The notes under the pieces: model-generated | The model's input: only the letters and a program-made list of their open reading frames with translations | Database searches by the model: none | Told to the model about the DNA's origin: nothing | Position numbers and translations under genes: made by a program | From: Pyrenophora tritici-repentis | Lineage: Eukaryota > Ascomycota > Dothideomycetes > Pleosporales > Pleosporaceae | Direction of reading: 5' to 3' | DNA: 64,000 bases | Assembly: GCF_003171515.1 (NCBI RefSeq) | Contig: NC_089397.1 | Coordinates: 1,860,001-1,924,000 of the forward strand | Shown here: piece by piece, positions 22,304-32,760 of the stretch | Layout of the letters: every line of letters starts with the position of its first letter | Position numbering within the stretch: position 1 is the first letter of the stretch

Positions 22304-24118
22304 TGCGGAGGATTGGATAGCAAAGCGGCGTGACCCTCAAAAAGAACACGGCGTAATTGGGAAGTAAATTTTTGCTCAAGCTGGGAAACCGACGGCTGTA
22401 TTAATGTGTCCCAGTCACCCGCGGGAACATGGCCCCCATTCGATCACCAGAGGCTCCTTGCCAGTCTTTTCGCATCGTCAGCTTCAACATGCGCTGTCAG
22501 ACAGACCCTCCATTACAGAATGTCGCAATGAAAGGCTGCATATGCACACCCCAGGATTGGGTGATCCAACGGACGAAGCTTCACCACACCGCCAGAGACC
22601 GATTCCGCAACCCGCTCCAGGAAGTCCATTCACCGGTCATGCAACTCCAAATCCGCTGATAGTCTCAGCAATGAGACCATCGACTGAGAGAACCGCATGC
22701 AAAGTACAGCTGCGACTAATGCTGTTGACTAGTCAAGGCTTGCCGCTTTCGCGCTGTCATTGCTTTCAGCCGGCTGTGCTGTAGAGTGTCAACGACGAAG
22801 GATTCGAGATGGTGTGCGGGCATACGCCCCCAGTACACGGTTTGTGAGAAGCTGGGCGTTGGCACACCATCTCAGACATGGCTCGGCCCTCTCGCGCAGG
22901 TATGTCGGGAATGTATCATGGTCTCGAGAGGCGCAACGAAGAATCAAGGTTCGTGGCTAAGAGGGAAGCAGCTTTCGAGCTTGGGGCTCTTGCTGATCAA
23001 CAAGCGAGCCTTGAAATCGCCCGAGGAAGCCGCGAAAACCCATCGACCCCGCTATACCAAACAATCATCACGATCTCACTTTTCATCATTGACACTTACT
23101 CATGGCGACTGCCGACTGGTCAAAACATGGCGCGCGTGCATCGCGAGGTCGCAAGACACCCAAGTAGCGGTTGCAGCGCGATCAAGGGCCCGGCTGTACG
23201 GGGCTGGCCTCAATTCGCTACCATACCGCCGTGCCACTGATACGCTGTCGCGTTATCAGATGACTCTGGCGCGCAGCAGTACATGTTGTGCGACAGCTGT
23301 TAGGCAGACTGACGGCGTCTATCAGAGCTGAGCACCCACGACGACGCCTCCTTTCGGTATGATCTCCATGACAACTGGATGAGAAGCCCTGCACTAGGAA
23401 GAGCACCGTAAATACCACCATCATACCGGTGTAGAAGATGCTGGTATATCGCTACAGCCAGAACGGATCCATCGGCTTGGATGAACAGCGCAGACAACCA
23501 TCAGACAAACAGAACTCTAATAATACCTTTCAGCAACAATTCTTGGACGCGCCAATCTGTAAGTCTTGTGTGTTTTGGTTGTTGGCCGGGTAGGATTGGT
23601 CACTGTGGTCGCATACACCGCTTCGTTGCAGTTCTCAGCCTTGCCAATTGACACCCATGTACAGAAGGATTGAGGCTCATGATATCACTCGACAGCGCGT
23701 TGTCGCTTCCTTGACCGCAAGTCCAAATCTCCGTATGCCCCGCGATTCCGTCGAGTTGTAACGACAGACGTCTGCAGTTGTCACTGGAAACTGCCAGATG
23801 CTCGGAAGCAGCGGGCGTCAACTCGTGATCAGAATGAATAGGTCACGTGATTACCAAGGAGCCTTTCCAGCCTTGTTCGACTACTTCTTCTCTGCCAACA
23901 TGGCTTTCTGACGTGCCAGAAAAACTGGAGAAGCATCCCGCGTGACTCGCCGAAAGCTTCCAATGCTGTCCGACTATGATTTACTCTCACTTAGCCATGT
24001 ACGCGATACAAAAAGCACTAATGTTTAGCACACTAGAACATAGCACCCATATAGATTCCAAATCTGTTCTTTCCCTCTAAAGAAACGTTAGCGAAAGGTG
24101 CTAGAATATATCTACCAA
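22304..24118. other. intergenic, no gene recognised
   Basis: 1.8 kb between the membrane protein gene and the Copia element. Open frames here (for example 22786-23331) lack recognisable domains. The last five bases, ACCAA, are the target duplication of the Copia insertion. Confidence 0.4.
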
Positions 24119-24310
24119 TGTCGGATCGTGAGTATCGGTAGAGACGTCGGCTGCTGGACACTTCGGCCCGACTTCGGCCCACCTTGCGCAGAGCTTAGGT
24201 ATACCTTCGTAGCAGCTGTGTTCGTAATAAATCAATCACCATCACCGAACAGAATGCATTCCTAGTTATCGTTATTTCCTTTCAGCACTAGTGCTATAGA
24301 CCTTCCAACA
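24119..24310 (+). repeat. 5' LTR of Copia element 1
   Basis: 192 bp, TGTCGGATCG...CCTTCCAACA (TG...CA ends). Identical by eye to 29972-30163. Confidence 0.95.
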
Positions 24311-24325
24311 CTGATCAGTGATTGC
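24311..24325 (+). promoter_or_regulatory. presumed minus-strand primer-binding site, Copia element 1
   Basis: CTGATCAGTGATTGC directly follows the 5' LTR. The same 15 bases follow the 5' LTR of Copia element 2 although flanking internal sequence differs, which marks it as functional. It does not begin TGG, so it is not complementary to a mature tRNA 3' CCA end; priming from an internal tRNA fragment is an inference. Confidence 0.55.
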
Positions 24326-24639
24326 TTAAGGCGATCACAGACAGCAAGGTAGAAGAGACAGACCGCATCTTCGACGAACTCCCTGACGCACGACGTTATA
24401 CTCCCGGGAGAAGATTCTGTGCTAAGAACAGAGCGAGGCAGAGATAACACGAAGCACTCTTAACCTCCCTCTACAGCTGCTGGTTTAGCCTAATCCGCGA
24501 ACACAGAGCGCGTCAGCAACGCAATACAACTCAACCGTACGAGCGTCTCCGGACGATCCGATCACGTACAACAACAAGCGCTGGCACGACTAACCAGCGA
24601 GACAACAACACCGACAACGCGTCAACACCCGCTAGCAAG

Positions 24640-26541
24640 ATGGCGGATAACCAAAGCGAAATAAGCTCTGCAGACTCTGCTGAAGCTCAGAATCAACTAC
24701 AGAATGAGCAATCAGAACACCTCTTAGACTCACCATGGGCCAAATTTACCGCGGAACAACTTATGGAAAACTGTCCATACACAGTTGCACTCAAGGTCAT
24801 CAATACAGCTCTCTGGGGCGTACCCGCACCGGCGGACGCAAACGAGACACACGCAACAACGTGGGTCGCTAAAGCTATCCACGACTACAATGTGTCAATG
24901 GCCTGGGACGATGACCTCTTCATTGACTACAAATGGGACTTTGAAGGATGGACGAAGGAGCTATTTAGCAAGGTTGAGCGTGGTACACTAAGGTCTCTTA
25001 AGAGTGTGCTACGACACCGGGGAGTATACACTGGCAACAATCACGCCAGGGTGGCGGACTCTCTCTACAACATTCTAGGTATAGAGAATACTCTTGAATG
25101 GGAACCAGCAGAGTTTCGAGCCATGAAATTCGACCAACAGTCCGAAGCGTACCAGCGCCAGCAGAGCAATAAACGCCAACAGGACACTCAGCACACAGTC
25201 TATCCAGCTGTACAACAACCACCGCAAGTACAACAACCGCCGCAATTACAACAACCGCCGCAATTACAACAACCGCCGCAATTACAACAGCCACCGCAAG
25301 TACCACAGCCGTCGCAATTACAACGACCGTCGCAGGGCGAGCAACAAGAGCAGTATAGAGTGAGACAAGGCGTCCAGAGCCGTTCCCAAACAATAGAGCC
25401 ACAACAGCCGCTACACATGAGCGGTACGCTAGAAGGGCCTCAGCATCGACAACTGTGGGAGCAGGCCGCGCAGCCGCAACAAGGGCGTGCGCAACTACAG
25501 ACACGGCCGCCAGCGACTGCATATCGCGAAGTCACGCCATTTCCGCAACAGCCAACGAACCGCGTCCCTAACAGACCACCCGAACTACCATACGACCCGT
25601 ACAAGACGCTACCGCCGCGATGGTCCCGCAACGATCGACTCGACGCTAATACGATCACGCAGTTCTCTAAGCTATGGGACAATAGCAACAAGTATACAGG
25701 GAATGCGTACGATCTCCTAGACGATAAGATCAAGATCTTCTTCAGCATCTGCTGGCAGGTAGATATCCAAGAAGAGCAGTTTCACGCAGTGTTTCCCCGT
25801 ATCCTTACCGGACGTGCAGAGACATTCTACATACAGGTTGTAGAGAGAGATGACAGCTTTGCTGATGCGTACATGGCAATCAAAAACCACTTCGACCATG
25901 ACGTCCATCACCAGCACTACTACACAGACTGGACGACTACAACCTTCGCTCGCACCCGCACAGAGAACCCCGACAAGGGACTACACGAGGTTCTGCAGAT
26001 CCTGCTTGACAAGCTGCAGCTATGCCAGCGTGCCCTTGGCAAGAACTTTGAGGGCGAGGATGCCCTACGTACCACTGTCATCAATGCCTGCCGAGGAGTA
26101 CCAGAGCTTGAGATGGCACTGTTCAAACCAGCCACAATCTGTGAAGGACTCTTCTCAGACCTACGTTCTGCAGTTGAGACACACCTTGCACGGCAACACA
26201 CTGCCCAGATGGTCACAGAGGACCAATATTACTTAGATCGCCGATACAACGGCAATAGAAGAATCCGAGGTGGATCTCGAGGTGGAGGAGGATTCAGAGG
26301 CGGATCCAGAGGAGCATATCGAGGAGGCGAGCAGCGCGACGACAACGGACGAGGATTCAAGCCACGCTGGAGGAAGAAATGCTTTGTTTGCCAGAAGGAA
26401 GGATGCTGGTCTACCAACCACACAGACGAAGAGCGCAAGGCTGCCCGTACACAGTTCTTCTCTACGCTATACTTTACAGGTACACAGCCCCAAGGACTTC
26501 TCCGTACATCTTGCAGAATACGAAGGGATCGAGCACACTAG
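24640..26541 (+). CDS. gag: Gag polyprotein of Copia element 1
   Basis: 633 aa from ATG 24640. Gag forms the virus-like particle and binds the genomic RNA. Residues about 187-235 are a Gln/Pro repeat (LQQPPQ units, an 18-bp DNA repeat). The central capsid-like region includes YTGNAYDLLDDKIKIFF and LLDKLQLCQRALG. An Arg/Gly-rich stretch (about residues 540-570) precedes a zinc knuckle at about 581-594 with the order C-X2-C-X4-C-X4-H. The last about 20 residues after TGTQP no longer resemble element 2 because the frame is displaced by one base at a C4 run (26488-26491). Confidence 0.9.
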   Translation: MADNQSEISSADSAEAQNQLQNEQSEHLLDSPWAKFTAEQLMENCPYTVALKVINTALWGVPAPADANETHATTWVAKAIHDYNVSMAWDDDLFIDYKWDFEGWTKELFSKVERGTLRSLKSVLRHRGVYTGNNHARVADSLYNILGIENTLEWEPAEFRAMKFDQQSEAYQRQQSNKRQQDTQHTVYPAVQQPPQVQQPPQLQQPPQLQQPPQLQQPPQVPQPSQLQRPSQGEQQEQYRVRQGVQSRSQTIEPQQPLHMSGTLEGPQHRQLWEQAAQPQQGRAQLQTRPPATAYREVTPFPQQPTNRVPNRPPELPYDPYKTLPPRWSRNDRLDANTITQFSKLWDNSNKYTGNAYDLLDDKIKIFFSICWQVDIQEEQFHAVFPRILTGRAETFYIQVVERDDSFADAYMAIKNHFDHDVHHQHYYTDWTTTTFARTRTENPDKGLHEVLQILLDKLQLCQRALGKNFEGEDALRTTVINACRGVPELEMALFKPATICEGLFSDLRSAVETHLARQHTAQMVTEDQYYLDRRYNGNRRIRGGSRGGGGFRGGSRGAYRGGEQRDDNGRGFKPRWRKKCFVCQKEGCWSTNHTDEERKAARTQFFSTLYFTGTQPQGLLRTSCRIRRDRAH

Positions 26542-29500
26542 CCAGTACAATCAGAGAGGCTGGAGAGAGGAGGAAGACTGCGAGGATGACGACGATGACG
26601 ACGTCGCGGAAGCATACCTTGAACAGCAGTTTTTCACGGAGCAATGCCTTGCAGATCAGGCGTTCTTGCACCACATCTCTGGCGACGACGTATACCGCCA
26701 AGACGCGCCATCAGCGCCAGCGTCACAGTTCCTGCTTGAAGACCGCTACACAAGATCTGTGTACCAAGGGATCCTACCGGATACAGGCGCTGCCAACGTA
26801 TCCACAGTTGGCAAGGAGCAGTACCTTGCACTCACAAGGGAAGATCCTACAGTTAGGATGGATACGTCTACAGCAGGAAAGGCATCTATCAAATTCGGCA
26901 AGGGCGAGGCTACGTCATCTATTGGCACTGCACAGGTCTCTACAGACATTGGGACGATCAACTTTGAGGTGCTTGACGCACCTACACCATTCTTATTGTG
27001 CCTTGCAGACATGGACAGGTTAAAGGTCTACTTTAACAACACCACAGATGAGCTAGTCCAGGGTGACGTACACATCCCTGTAATTCGCAAATGGGGACAT
27101 CCTTGGTTCCATCTGAACAAAAGAGAGAGAGCAACTGTGTTCCTGACAGAGACAGAGTTGCGACGGCTCCATCGACGATTTGGACACCCAGCTGTCACGC
27201 GACTTGTCAAGCTCTTAAAGGATGCTGGCCATAACGACTTCGAAGAAAGAACCCTAGAAGAAGTCACTAAGTTCTGCCACCACTGCCAGCTCCACAGCTC
27301 CGCACCGCGCCGATTCAAATTCACTCTCAAGGATGATCACCACTTCAACTATGAGATCCTGGTGGATGTGATGTACCTGAGCAACAAACCTGTACTGCAT
27401 GTGGTCGATTCCTCAACAGCGTTTCAAGGCGCGAGGTTCCTTAGCGCTATCTCAGCTAAAGAAACATGGCAAGCACTGCGGATACTATGGATCGACACGT
27501 ATCAAGGACCACCAGACATTATCACGCATGACGCAGGCACTAACTTTGCAAGCACAGAGTTCCGCGCAGAAGCAAAGATCATGGGAGTCACATGCAAGCA
27601 AGTACCTACGGAGGCGCACTGGTCTATCGGCAAAACTGAGAGGTACCATGCACCTCTACGCCGCGCATGGGACATACTCTATGCAGAACTCACTGACACT
27701 ATGTCCGACGACGCGATTCTCCAGATGGCTGTGAAGGCTGTCAACGATACTGCTGGCCCCGATGGACTAGTCCCGACGCTACTGGTCTTTGGAGCGTACC
27801 CACGAATGACTGCAGAGTCACCGCCATCCCCGTCAATGGTCAAGCGCAGCGAGGCTATTCAAAAGGCGACGAAAGCCCTACGCAAGATCACGGCAGAGCA
27901 CCAAGTTGCAGACGCCTTGAACACCCGCAATGGACCAGCCACTGCAGACATGCTCGCGCTCCCACTCCAGAGCGAAGTCTTAGTATGGAGAGAGAGTGAT
28001 GGCTGGAATGGCCCGTACAAGATCGCCAGTACAGATGGCCACAACGTCACTGTTGACATGGTCAATGGTCCAACGACATTCAGATCCACTGTCGTCAAGC
28101 CATACTACAGACCGGACCACCTTTGGAGCGACCCCGATGCGCCACACGCGCCGAATGAGCCGCATGAGCCGGTAGCAGTACCACCGGCAGTGCAACCACG
28201 CAGGAGAGGCCGCCCTCCAGGGTCAAAGAACAAGCGGAAGGCGCACGCGTACATCACCAAGAAGGAGCAGGACGATCTTGAGCTAGCTATCAAGCTACGA
28301 AACGATGGAGTGATCACAACCTCAGGCGCCCCCTTTGAAGCGTCTGATGACCAAGAGATCAGCGACCTCGTAGGTCGTGGAGTCTTTAAATTTGAGCAAT
28401 ACGACGAGAGGCTACACAGCAAGATCCGGATCTTCAAGTCACGCCTAGTACGTGAGGTCAAGGGAAAGACAACCAAGCCCTATGAGAAATCCCGCCTAGT
28501 TATCCAAGGCTACCAGGACCACGGCAAGGAGACTATTCTGACGCAATCTCCAACCATACAGCGATGTAGCCAGCGCCTGATTATGTCGCTGGCGCCCGAG
28601 ATGGTACAACGCGGAATGAACATCGAGCTCCGTGACATTACGCAGGCGTATCCCCAGGCGCAGACAACCCTGAAGAGGACGATACTCGCACATCTTCCTA
28701 CTGAGCTAGTCCATCGATATCCAGAAGGCACGCTACTCCATGTGATCAAGCCGCTGTATGGAATCGCTGAGGCAGGAGTCCACTGGTGGACAACGTATCA
28801 CGGACACCATTGCAAGGAACTGGACATGGCAACATCGACGTACGACCCATGCCTATTGATCACGAACAGCGACGACGCAGGCATCTTCGGCATCGTTGGC
28901 ATGCAGACAGACGACACTCTCATGCTCGGGACACCAGCGTTCTCGTCACGTGAAGAGAAGAAGATCCAGAAGGCAGAGTTCAGGTCAAAGCCAAAAGCAA
29001 GGCTGACACCAGAAGTGCAGTTAGACTTCAATGGATGTACACTCACGATGGACGCCAGCAGAGTCTTGACCCTTAGGCAGAAAGGACAAGGAGGAAGGAT
29101 CAGGCTTGTGGATATCGGGGCACCCGACCGCGCGCAACAGTACACCGAGCAGCGCGCCCGCGGAGCGTACATCGCATCAACATGCCAACCAGAGGCGTCA
29201 TTTGACCTGTCCGTCGCTGCTCAAGCTCAGCAACCATCAGACGAGGACATCAAGGCACTCAACAAACGCCTGAAATGGCAGATGGAGAATCTCGATCGTG
29301 GCCTGCGCTACGTCACTGTCAATCTTATGGAGGCCAAGTTGATGGTCTTTGTGGATGGCTCCTTTGCCAACAACAAGGACCTCAGCTCACAGCTAGGCTT
29401 TGTCCTTATGCTCGTCAACGAGTCTATTGACGTGAACACCTTCACAATACAGGGCAACGTGATCCACTACAGCTCTACAAAATGCAAGCGCATCACACGG

Positions 29501-29887
29501 AGCGTACTGGCCTCAGAGATCTACGGCATGGTCAACGGCTTTGACATAGGCATTGCAGTTGCAACCGCGCTGAGGATAGTTACAGAACGACTTAGACTAC
29601 CTGCAATTCCCTTGGTTATCTGTACAGACTCGTACTCCTTGTACGAGTGCCTAGTAAAGCTTGGGACGACGAAGGAAAAGCGTCTCATGATCGACATCAT
29701 GGCGCTGCGCCAATCATATGAGCGTCGCGAGATCACGGAGATCCGCTGGATCAATGGTGAAGACAATCCTGCAGACGCCTTCACCAAGGCATCGCCAAAC
29801 CGCGCTCTTGAACGCTTTATTGACGGCAATAAGCTGACAGTCCGAGTAGAGGGATGGGTGCAGAGGCCGACAAGCTTTGATGGTTGA
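26270..29887 (+). CDS. pol: Pol polyprotein of Copia element 1 (protease, integrase, RT, RNase H)
   Basis: The frame is open from 26270 (no ATG; GTG first) and is +1 relative to gag; meaningful Pol sequence starts near 26490. Order: aspartic protease (LPDTGA at about residue 170 of the frame), integrase zinc domain (HRRFGHP...CHHC), integrase core with DVMYL, THDAGTNF and KTERYH supplying D, D, E, a basic GRPPGSKNK linker, reverse transcriptase (DITQAYPQA; QTDDTL in place of YVDD), and RNase H (VDGSFANN, TDSYSLYE, GEDNPADAFTK). No internal stop. Expression needs a frameshift between gag and pol or reflects a 1-nt insertion. Confidence 0.93.
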   Translation: MDLEVEEDSEADPEEHIEEASSATTTDEDSSHAGGRNALFARRKDAGLPTTQTKSARLPVHSSSLRYTLQVHSPKDFSVHLAEYEGIEHTSQYNQRGWREEEDCEDDDDDDVAEAYLEQQFFTEQCLADQAFLHHISGDDVYRQDAPSAPASQFLLEDRYTRSVYQGILPDTGAANVSTVGKEQYLALTREDPTVRMDTSTAGKASIKFGKGEATSSIGTAQVSTDIGTINFEVLDAPTPFLLCLADMDRLKVYFNNTTDELVQGDVHIPVIRKWGHPWFHLNKRERATVFLTETELRRLHRRFGHPAVTRLVKLLKDAGHNDFEERTLEEVTKFCHHCQLHSSAPRRFKFTLKDDHHFNYEILVDVMYLSNKPVLHVVDSSTAFQGARFLSAISAKETWQALRILWIDTYQGPPDIITHDAGTNFASTEFRAEAKIMGVTCKQVPTEAHWSIGKTERYHAPLRRAWDILYAELTDTMSDDAILQMAVKAVNDTAGPDGLVPTLLVFGAYPRMTAESPPSPSMVKRSEAIQKATKALRKITAEHQVADALNTRNGPATADMLALPLQSEVLVWRESDGWNGPYKIASTDGHNVTVDMVNGPTTFRSTVVKPYYRPDHLWSDPDAPHAPNEPHEPVAVPPAVQPRRRGRPPGSKNKRKAHAYITKKEQDDLELAIKLRNDGVITTSGAPFEASDDQEISDLVGRGVFKFEQYDERLHSKIRIFKSRLVREVKGKTTKPYEKSRLVIQGYQDHGKETILTQSPTIQRCSQRLIMSLAPEMVQRGMNIELRDITQAYPQAQTTLKRTILAHLPTELVHRYPEGTLLHVIKPLYGIAEAGVHWWTTYHGHHCKELDMATSTYDPCLLITNSDDAGIFGIVGMQTDDTLMLGTPAFSSREEKKIQKAEFRSKPKARLTPEVQLDFNGCTLTMDASRVLTLRQKGQGGRIRLVDIGAPDRAQQYTEQRARGAYIASTCQPEASFDLSVAAQAQQPSDEDIKALNKRLKWQMENLDRGLRYVTVNLMEAKLMVFVDGSFANNKDLSSQLGFVLMLVNESIDVNTFTIQGNVIHYSSTKCKRITRSVLASEIYGMVNGFDIGIAVATALRIVTERLRLPAIPLVICTDSYSLYECLVKLGTTKEKRLMIDIMALRQSYERREITEIRWINGEDNPADAFTKASPNRALERFIDGNKLTVRVEGWVQRPTSFDG

Positions 29888-29971
29888 TGCTACACACAGT
29901 TACCATCAACACATACTGTCACTACCGATACAAGCAGAGTTACTAGCTACCCAGAAAGAAAAGACTTCCAG

Positions 29972-30163
29972 TGTCGGATCGTGAGTATCGGTAGAGACGT
30001 CGGCTGCTGGACACTTCGGCCCGACTTCGGCCCACCTTGCGCAGAGCTTAGGTATACCTTCGTAGCAGCTGTGTTCGTAATAAATCAATCACCATCACCG
30101 AACAGAATGCATTCCTAGTTATCGTTATTTCCTTTCAGCACTAGTGCTATAGACCTTCCAACA
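29972..30163 (+). repeat. 3' LTR of Copia element 1
   Basis: 192 bp, same as 24119-24310, followed by the ACCAA duplication. A purine run (29953-29964) lies 7 nt upstream and may be the polypurine primer. Confidence 0.95.
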
Positions 30164-30928
30164 ACCAACCAAGTATGTTTAATCACGGATACAGCAATTC
30201 TAATGTATAGGATTGATGTCTCGCATCCCTTGATACACAAATTCGGAAACATTTGCAAGATGTTGGAAGCGAGCACGCATTGAACCACGTGACCAAAGCC
30301 TAATTCCAGAATCAACAAAAATGTTGAGAATATCTGGGTTCAGTCCAGATAGAAGGTGCTTGGGGGTCACATGATGTGCTGGTGTGGCAGGCACTGCCCG
30401 GTGGGCAATGGCATCCACCACAACAGCCTGAGAGAAGGACACATAATACGATAGTCAATACAATACGTTGCAGCCACCCCGCCTTGTCCCTCCTCCCACT
30501 CGGTTATCCATAGTAGTCATACTACTAGAGGGACCTTGTTCCAATAAAAAACAATAAAAACGTTATACATACACAACTACACCAAACTCTCACGAGAGAA
30601 ACAGCGCTACAGCGATTGACACTACACCTTCAACGCATGCGTGAATCACCTTCACGACTACGAATCTGCAAGTTGTACATAAAATAAAGATCATAGTCTA
30701 CAAAACGTGGACCCTTCCACAACAAAACTAACTTAGCTCACCGGCTCCGCATCACCATCAAAGGACAAGCCAATAAAGCGAGTTAATTCCATTGCCCAAA
30801 AGCTCACGTCTCACAGCCCATAATAACCCAAAAAACCATTCATTAGAATGAGAAAATTGAATATCAATACGCTATCATAAACCCCGCATCATAATACCCA
30901 AACCCATGATAACCACCACAACAACCAC
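30164..30928. other. spacer between Copia element 1 and the permease gene
   Basis: Holds the 3' flank of the permease. A minus-strand frame (30442-30200, 80 codons) has no recognisable domain and is not called. Confidence 0.4.
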
Positions 30929-32657
30929 CTACGCAATCCAAAACCAAACCTTCTGCGCCCAATTCTTCGCCACGGGCGCACTAGAAATATCATCCTTGCA
31001 CAATTCATTCATCTCCCTTACACCCGTCGTAACATCAATATGCTCAGTCTTGATAGCAAATGCCGTCCTAAAATACGCCTTGTGGCCAAAGTACAGCACC
31101 AAAAAGATGGGAAGAGTAATGTACGCAGCCAGAAAGTCTGAAACGGACCAATTCCTCGGCACAAACACCTGGAAGCCATTCGTGAGGGTGAGCAGGGAGA
31201 TGATGCCGAGGACGAAATACGTGAGGTAGGGTTGAAACGGCGTGCGGTAGGGAAGCGTGTGAAGCAGGTTGTTAAACACCATCGCCTTGCGGAACCGGAT
31301 ATACGTAATCATCACCACGATCCAAGCTATGAAGCCGGAGATGGTGGAGATGTTTGAGAACCAGAGAAACACGCGCGCACCCGTGTTTGAAACGTTTAGG
31401 TAGGCGAGCAGGCCGATTGCCCAGGTGGCGAGGACGGCGACGTAGGGGACGCCTTTTTTGCTTGTGCGGCCGAAGATTTTGGGTGCTTCGCCGTTGAGGG
31501 CCATGCCGTAGAGGACGCGCGAGCCCGAGAAGAGGAAGGCGTTGCCGGCGGACCAGGCGGATGTTAGCACTGCGGCGTTGACCACGTGGTTGAGGCCTGC
31601 GATGCCGGCGCGCTGGATGCCGATGACGAAGGGGGAGGCTGAGGCGTTGGAGCTGCCGCTCAGGAGGCGGGGGTCATCTGAGGGGACGATGACGCCGATG
31701 ATGAAGGAGCCGAGGCCGTAGAAGATGGCGAGACGGTATATGAAGCGACCGGCGGCCTTGGGGATGTTGCGGCGAGGTGCAATGGTTTCACCTGCAGAGA
31801 GCGCAATCAACTCGGGAGAGGTGATGAAGGCGAAACCAGCGCGGACAAAGGCGGTCCAGTAGGCCAGGAACTTTCCAGAGTTGCTTTCCACAATGTAGGG
31901 TTTGAATGCGCCGGGCTTGTTCCAGTACCTAAAGCCTAGCCTTCCCTGATCGTTTGGACTGCCTCCGAGCATGATGACAAGTCCGAGAATGATGAGGCCG
32001 ATGATGGTCAGGAACTTGATGGACGCGAACCAGAACTCGGCTTCACCAAAGACTTCGACTGCGACAATGTTGAGGAACAGGACGACGACGAGGAAGATGG
32101 TGATCCAAACGGCGTTGTGAACAGGCGTCTCCCAGTAGTCGAGCAGAATGGCGCCAGCAGTCGCTTCGGCAGCCACAAGAATGGCGTACGCGTACCAATA
32201 GTTCCATCCTACGGCAAAGGCCAAGCTGGGGTCTACGAAGCGCTTGACAAAGTACGGGATGGTGATGCCGCGCATGGGAAGATAGGTGACGATTTCAGCC
32301 AAGTTGTTCATGACGCTGTAGACGACGAGCATCATAGAAAGGTATGCCATGAACAGCGGCGCAGGGCCGACCAGAGCAAGAATCGATCCAGATCCGATGA
32401 AGAGACCAGTTCCAATGGCGCCACCAAGCGCGCTGTTTCAAGGTAAGCATGCGATTTGAATATACGCAAACGGCGCAAACTTACAGGAACTGAATATGTC
32501 TACTCTTCAGTCCACGGTGAGTATCTCCTCCGCGACCAGTCTCACCGCCAACAGTAGCAGCGCCATGCACAAACGGCTCTTCGAAACCAACATTAGTCTC
32601 CTCATAGCCATACGGCACAGCCTCGGGCTTCTCGTCAGCCAGCTGGTGGTTCGGCAT
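30929..32657 (-). CDS. amino-acid permease, YAT family (two exons)
   Basis: Proton-coupled amino-acid importer of the plasma membrane (APC superfamily, yeast amino-acid transporter family). Exons on the minus strand: 32657-32485 and 32432-30929, with a 52-nt intron (GTAAGT...ACAG); 558 aa. The intron splits the family signature, and splicing gives RHIQFLALGGAIGTGLFIGSG in two parts (to L, then ALGG). Other family marks are NNLAEIVTYLP, PELIALSAGET followed by PRRNIPKA (the usual ELVGxxAGE...PRKSIPKA), and about 12 hydrophobic segments with a charged C-terminal tail ending AQKVWFWIA. Related to the Gap1, PrnB and Inda1 proteins, but the substrate cannot be read from sequence. A TA-repeat lies about 85 bp upstream of the ATG. 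Confidence 0.92.
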
Positions 32658-32739
32658 GATGAGTAATATGAAAGAAGGAAGGGTTGGCTTGCCGGTAACA
32701 CCAATCTTGACTTTACACAAGACGGGGACACCAGAAGAT

Positions 32740-32755
32740 TATATATATATATATA
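32740..32755 (-). promoter_or_regulatory. TA-dinucleotide run upstream of permease
   Basis: Eight TA repeats about 85 bp upstream of the permease ATG (32657). The position and sequence suit a TATA-type core promoter, but this may equally be a simple microsatellite. Confidence 0.4.
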
Positions 32756-32760
32756 CAAGG

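Larger units (their letters stand above)
24119..30163 (+). mobile_element. full-length Ty1/Copia retrotransposon (element 1)
   Basis: 6045 bp with two 192-bp LTRs in which I found no difference, and the 5-bp target duplication ACCAA on both sides (24114-24118, 30164-30168). Internal order is primer-binding region, gag, protease, integrase, reverse transcriptase and RNase H, the Copia order. Identical LTRs imply a young insertion. Gag and Pol lie in different frames. Confidence 0.95.

Noticed and set aside
24998..25748. Long minus-strand ORFs opposite Copia gag
   Set aside because: Antisense shadows of the Gln/Pro repeat; the plus-strand gag explains the region.
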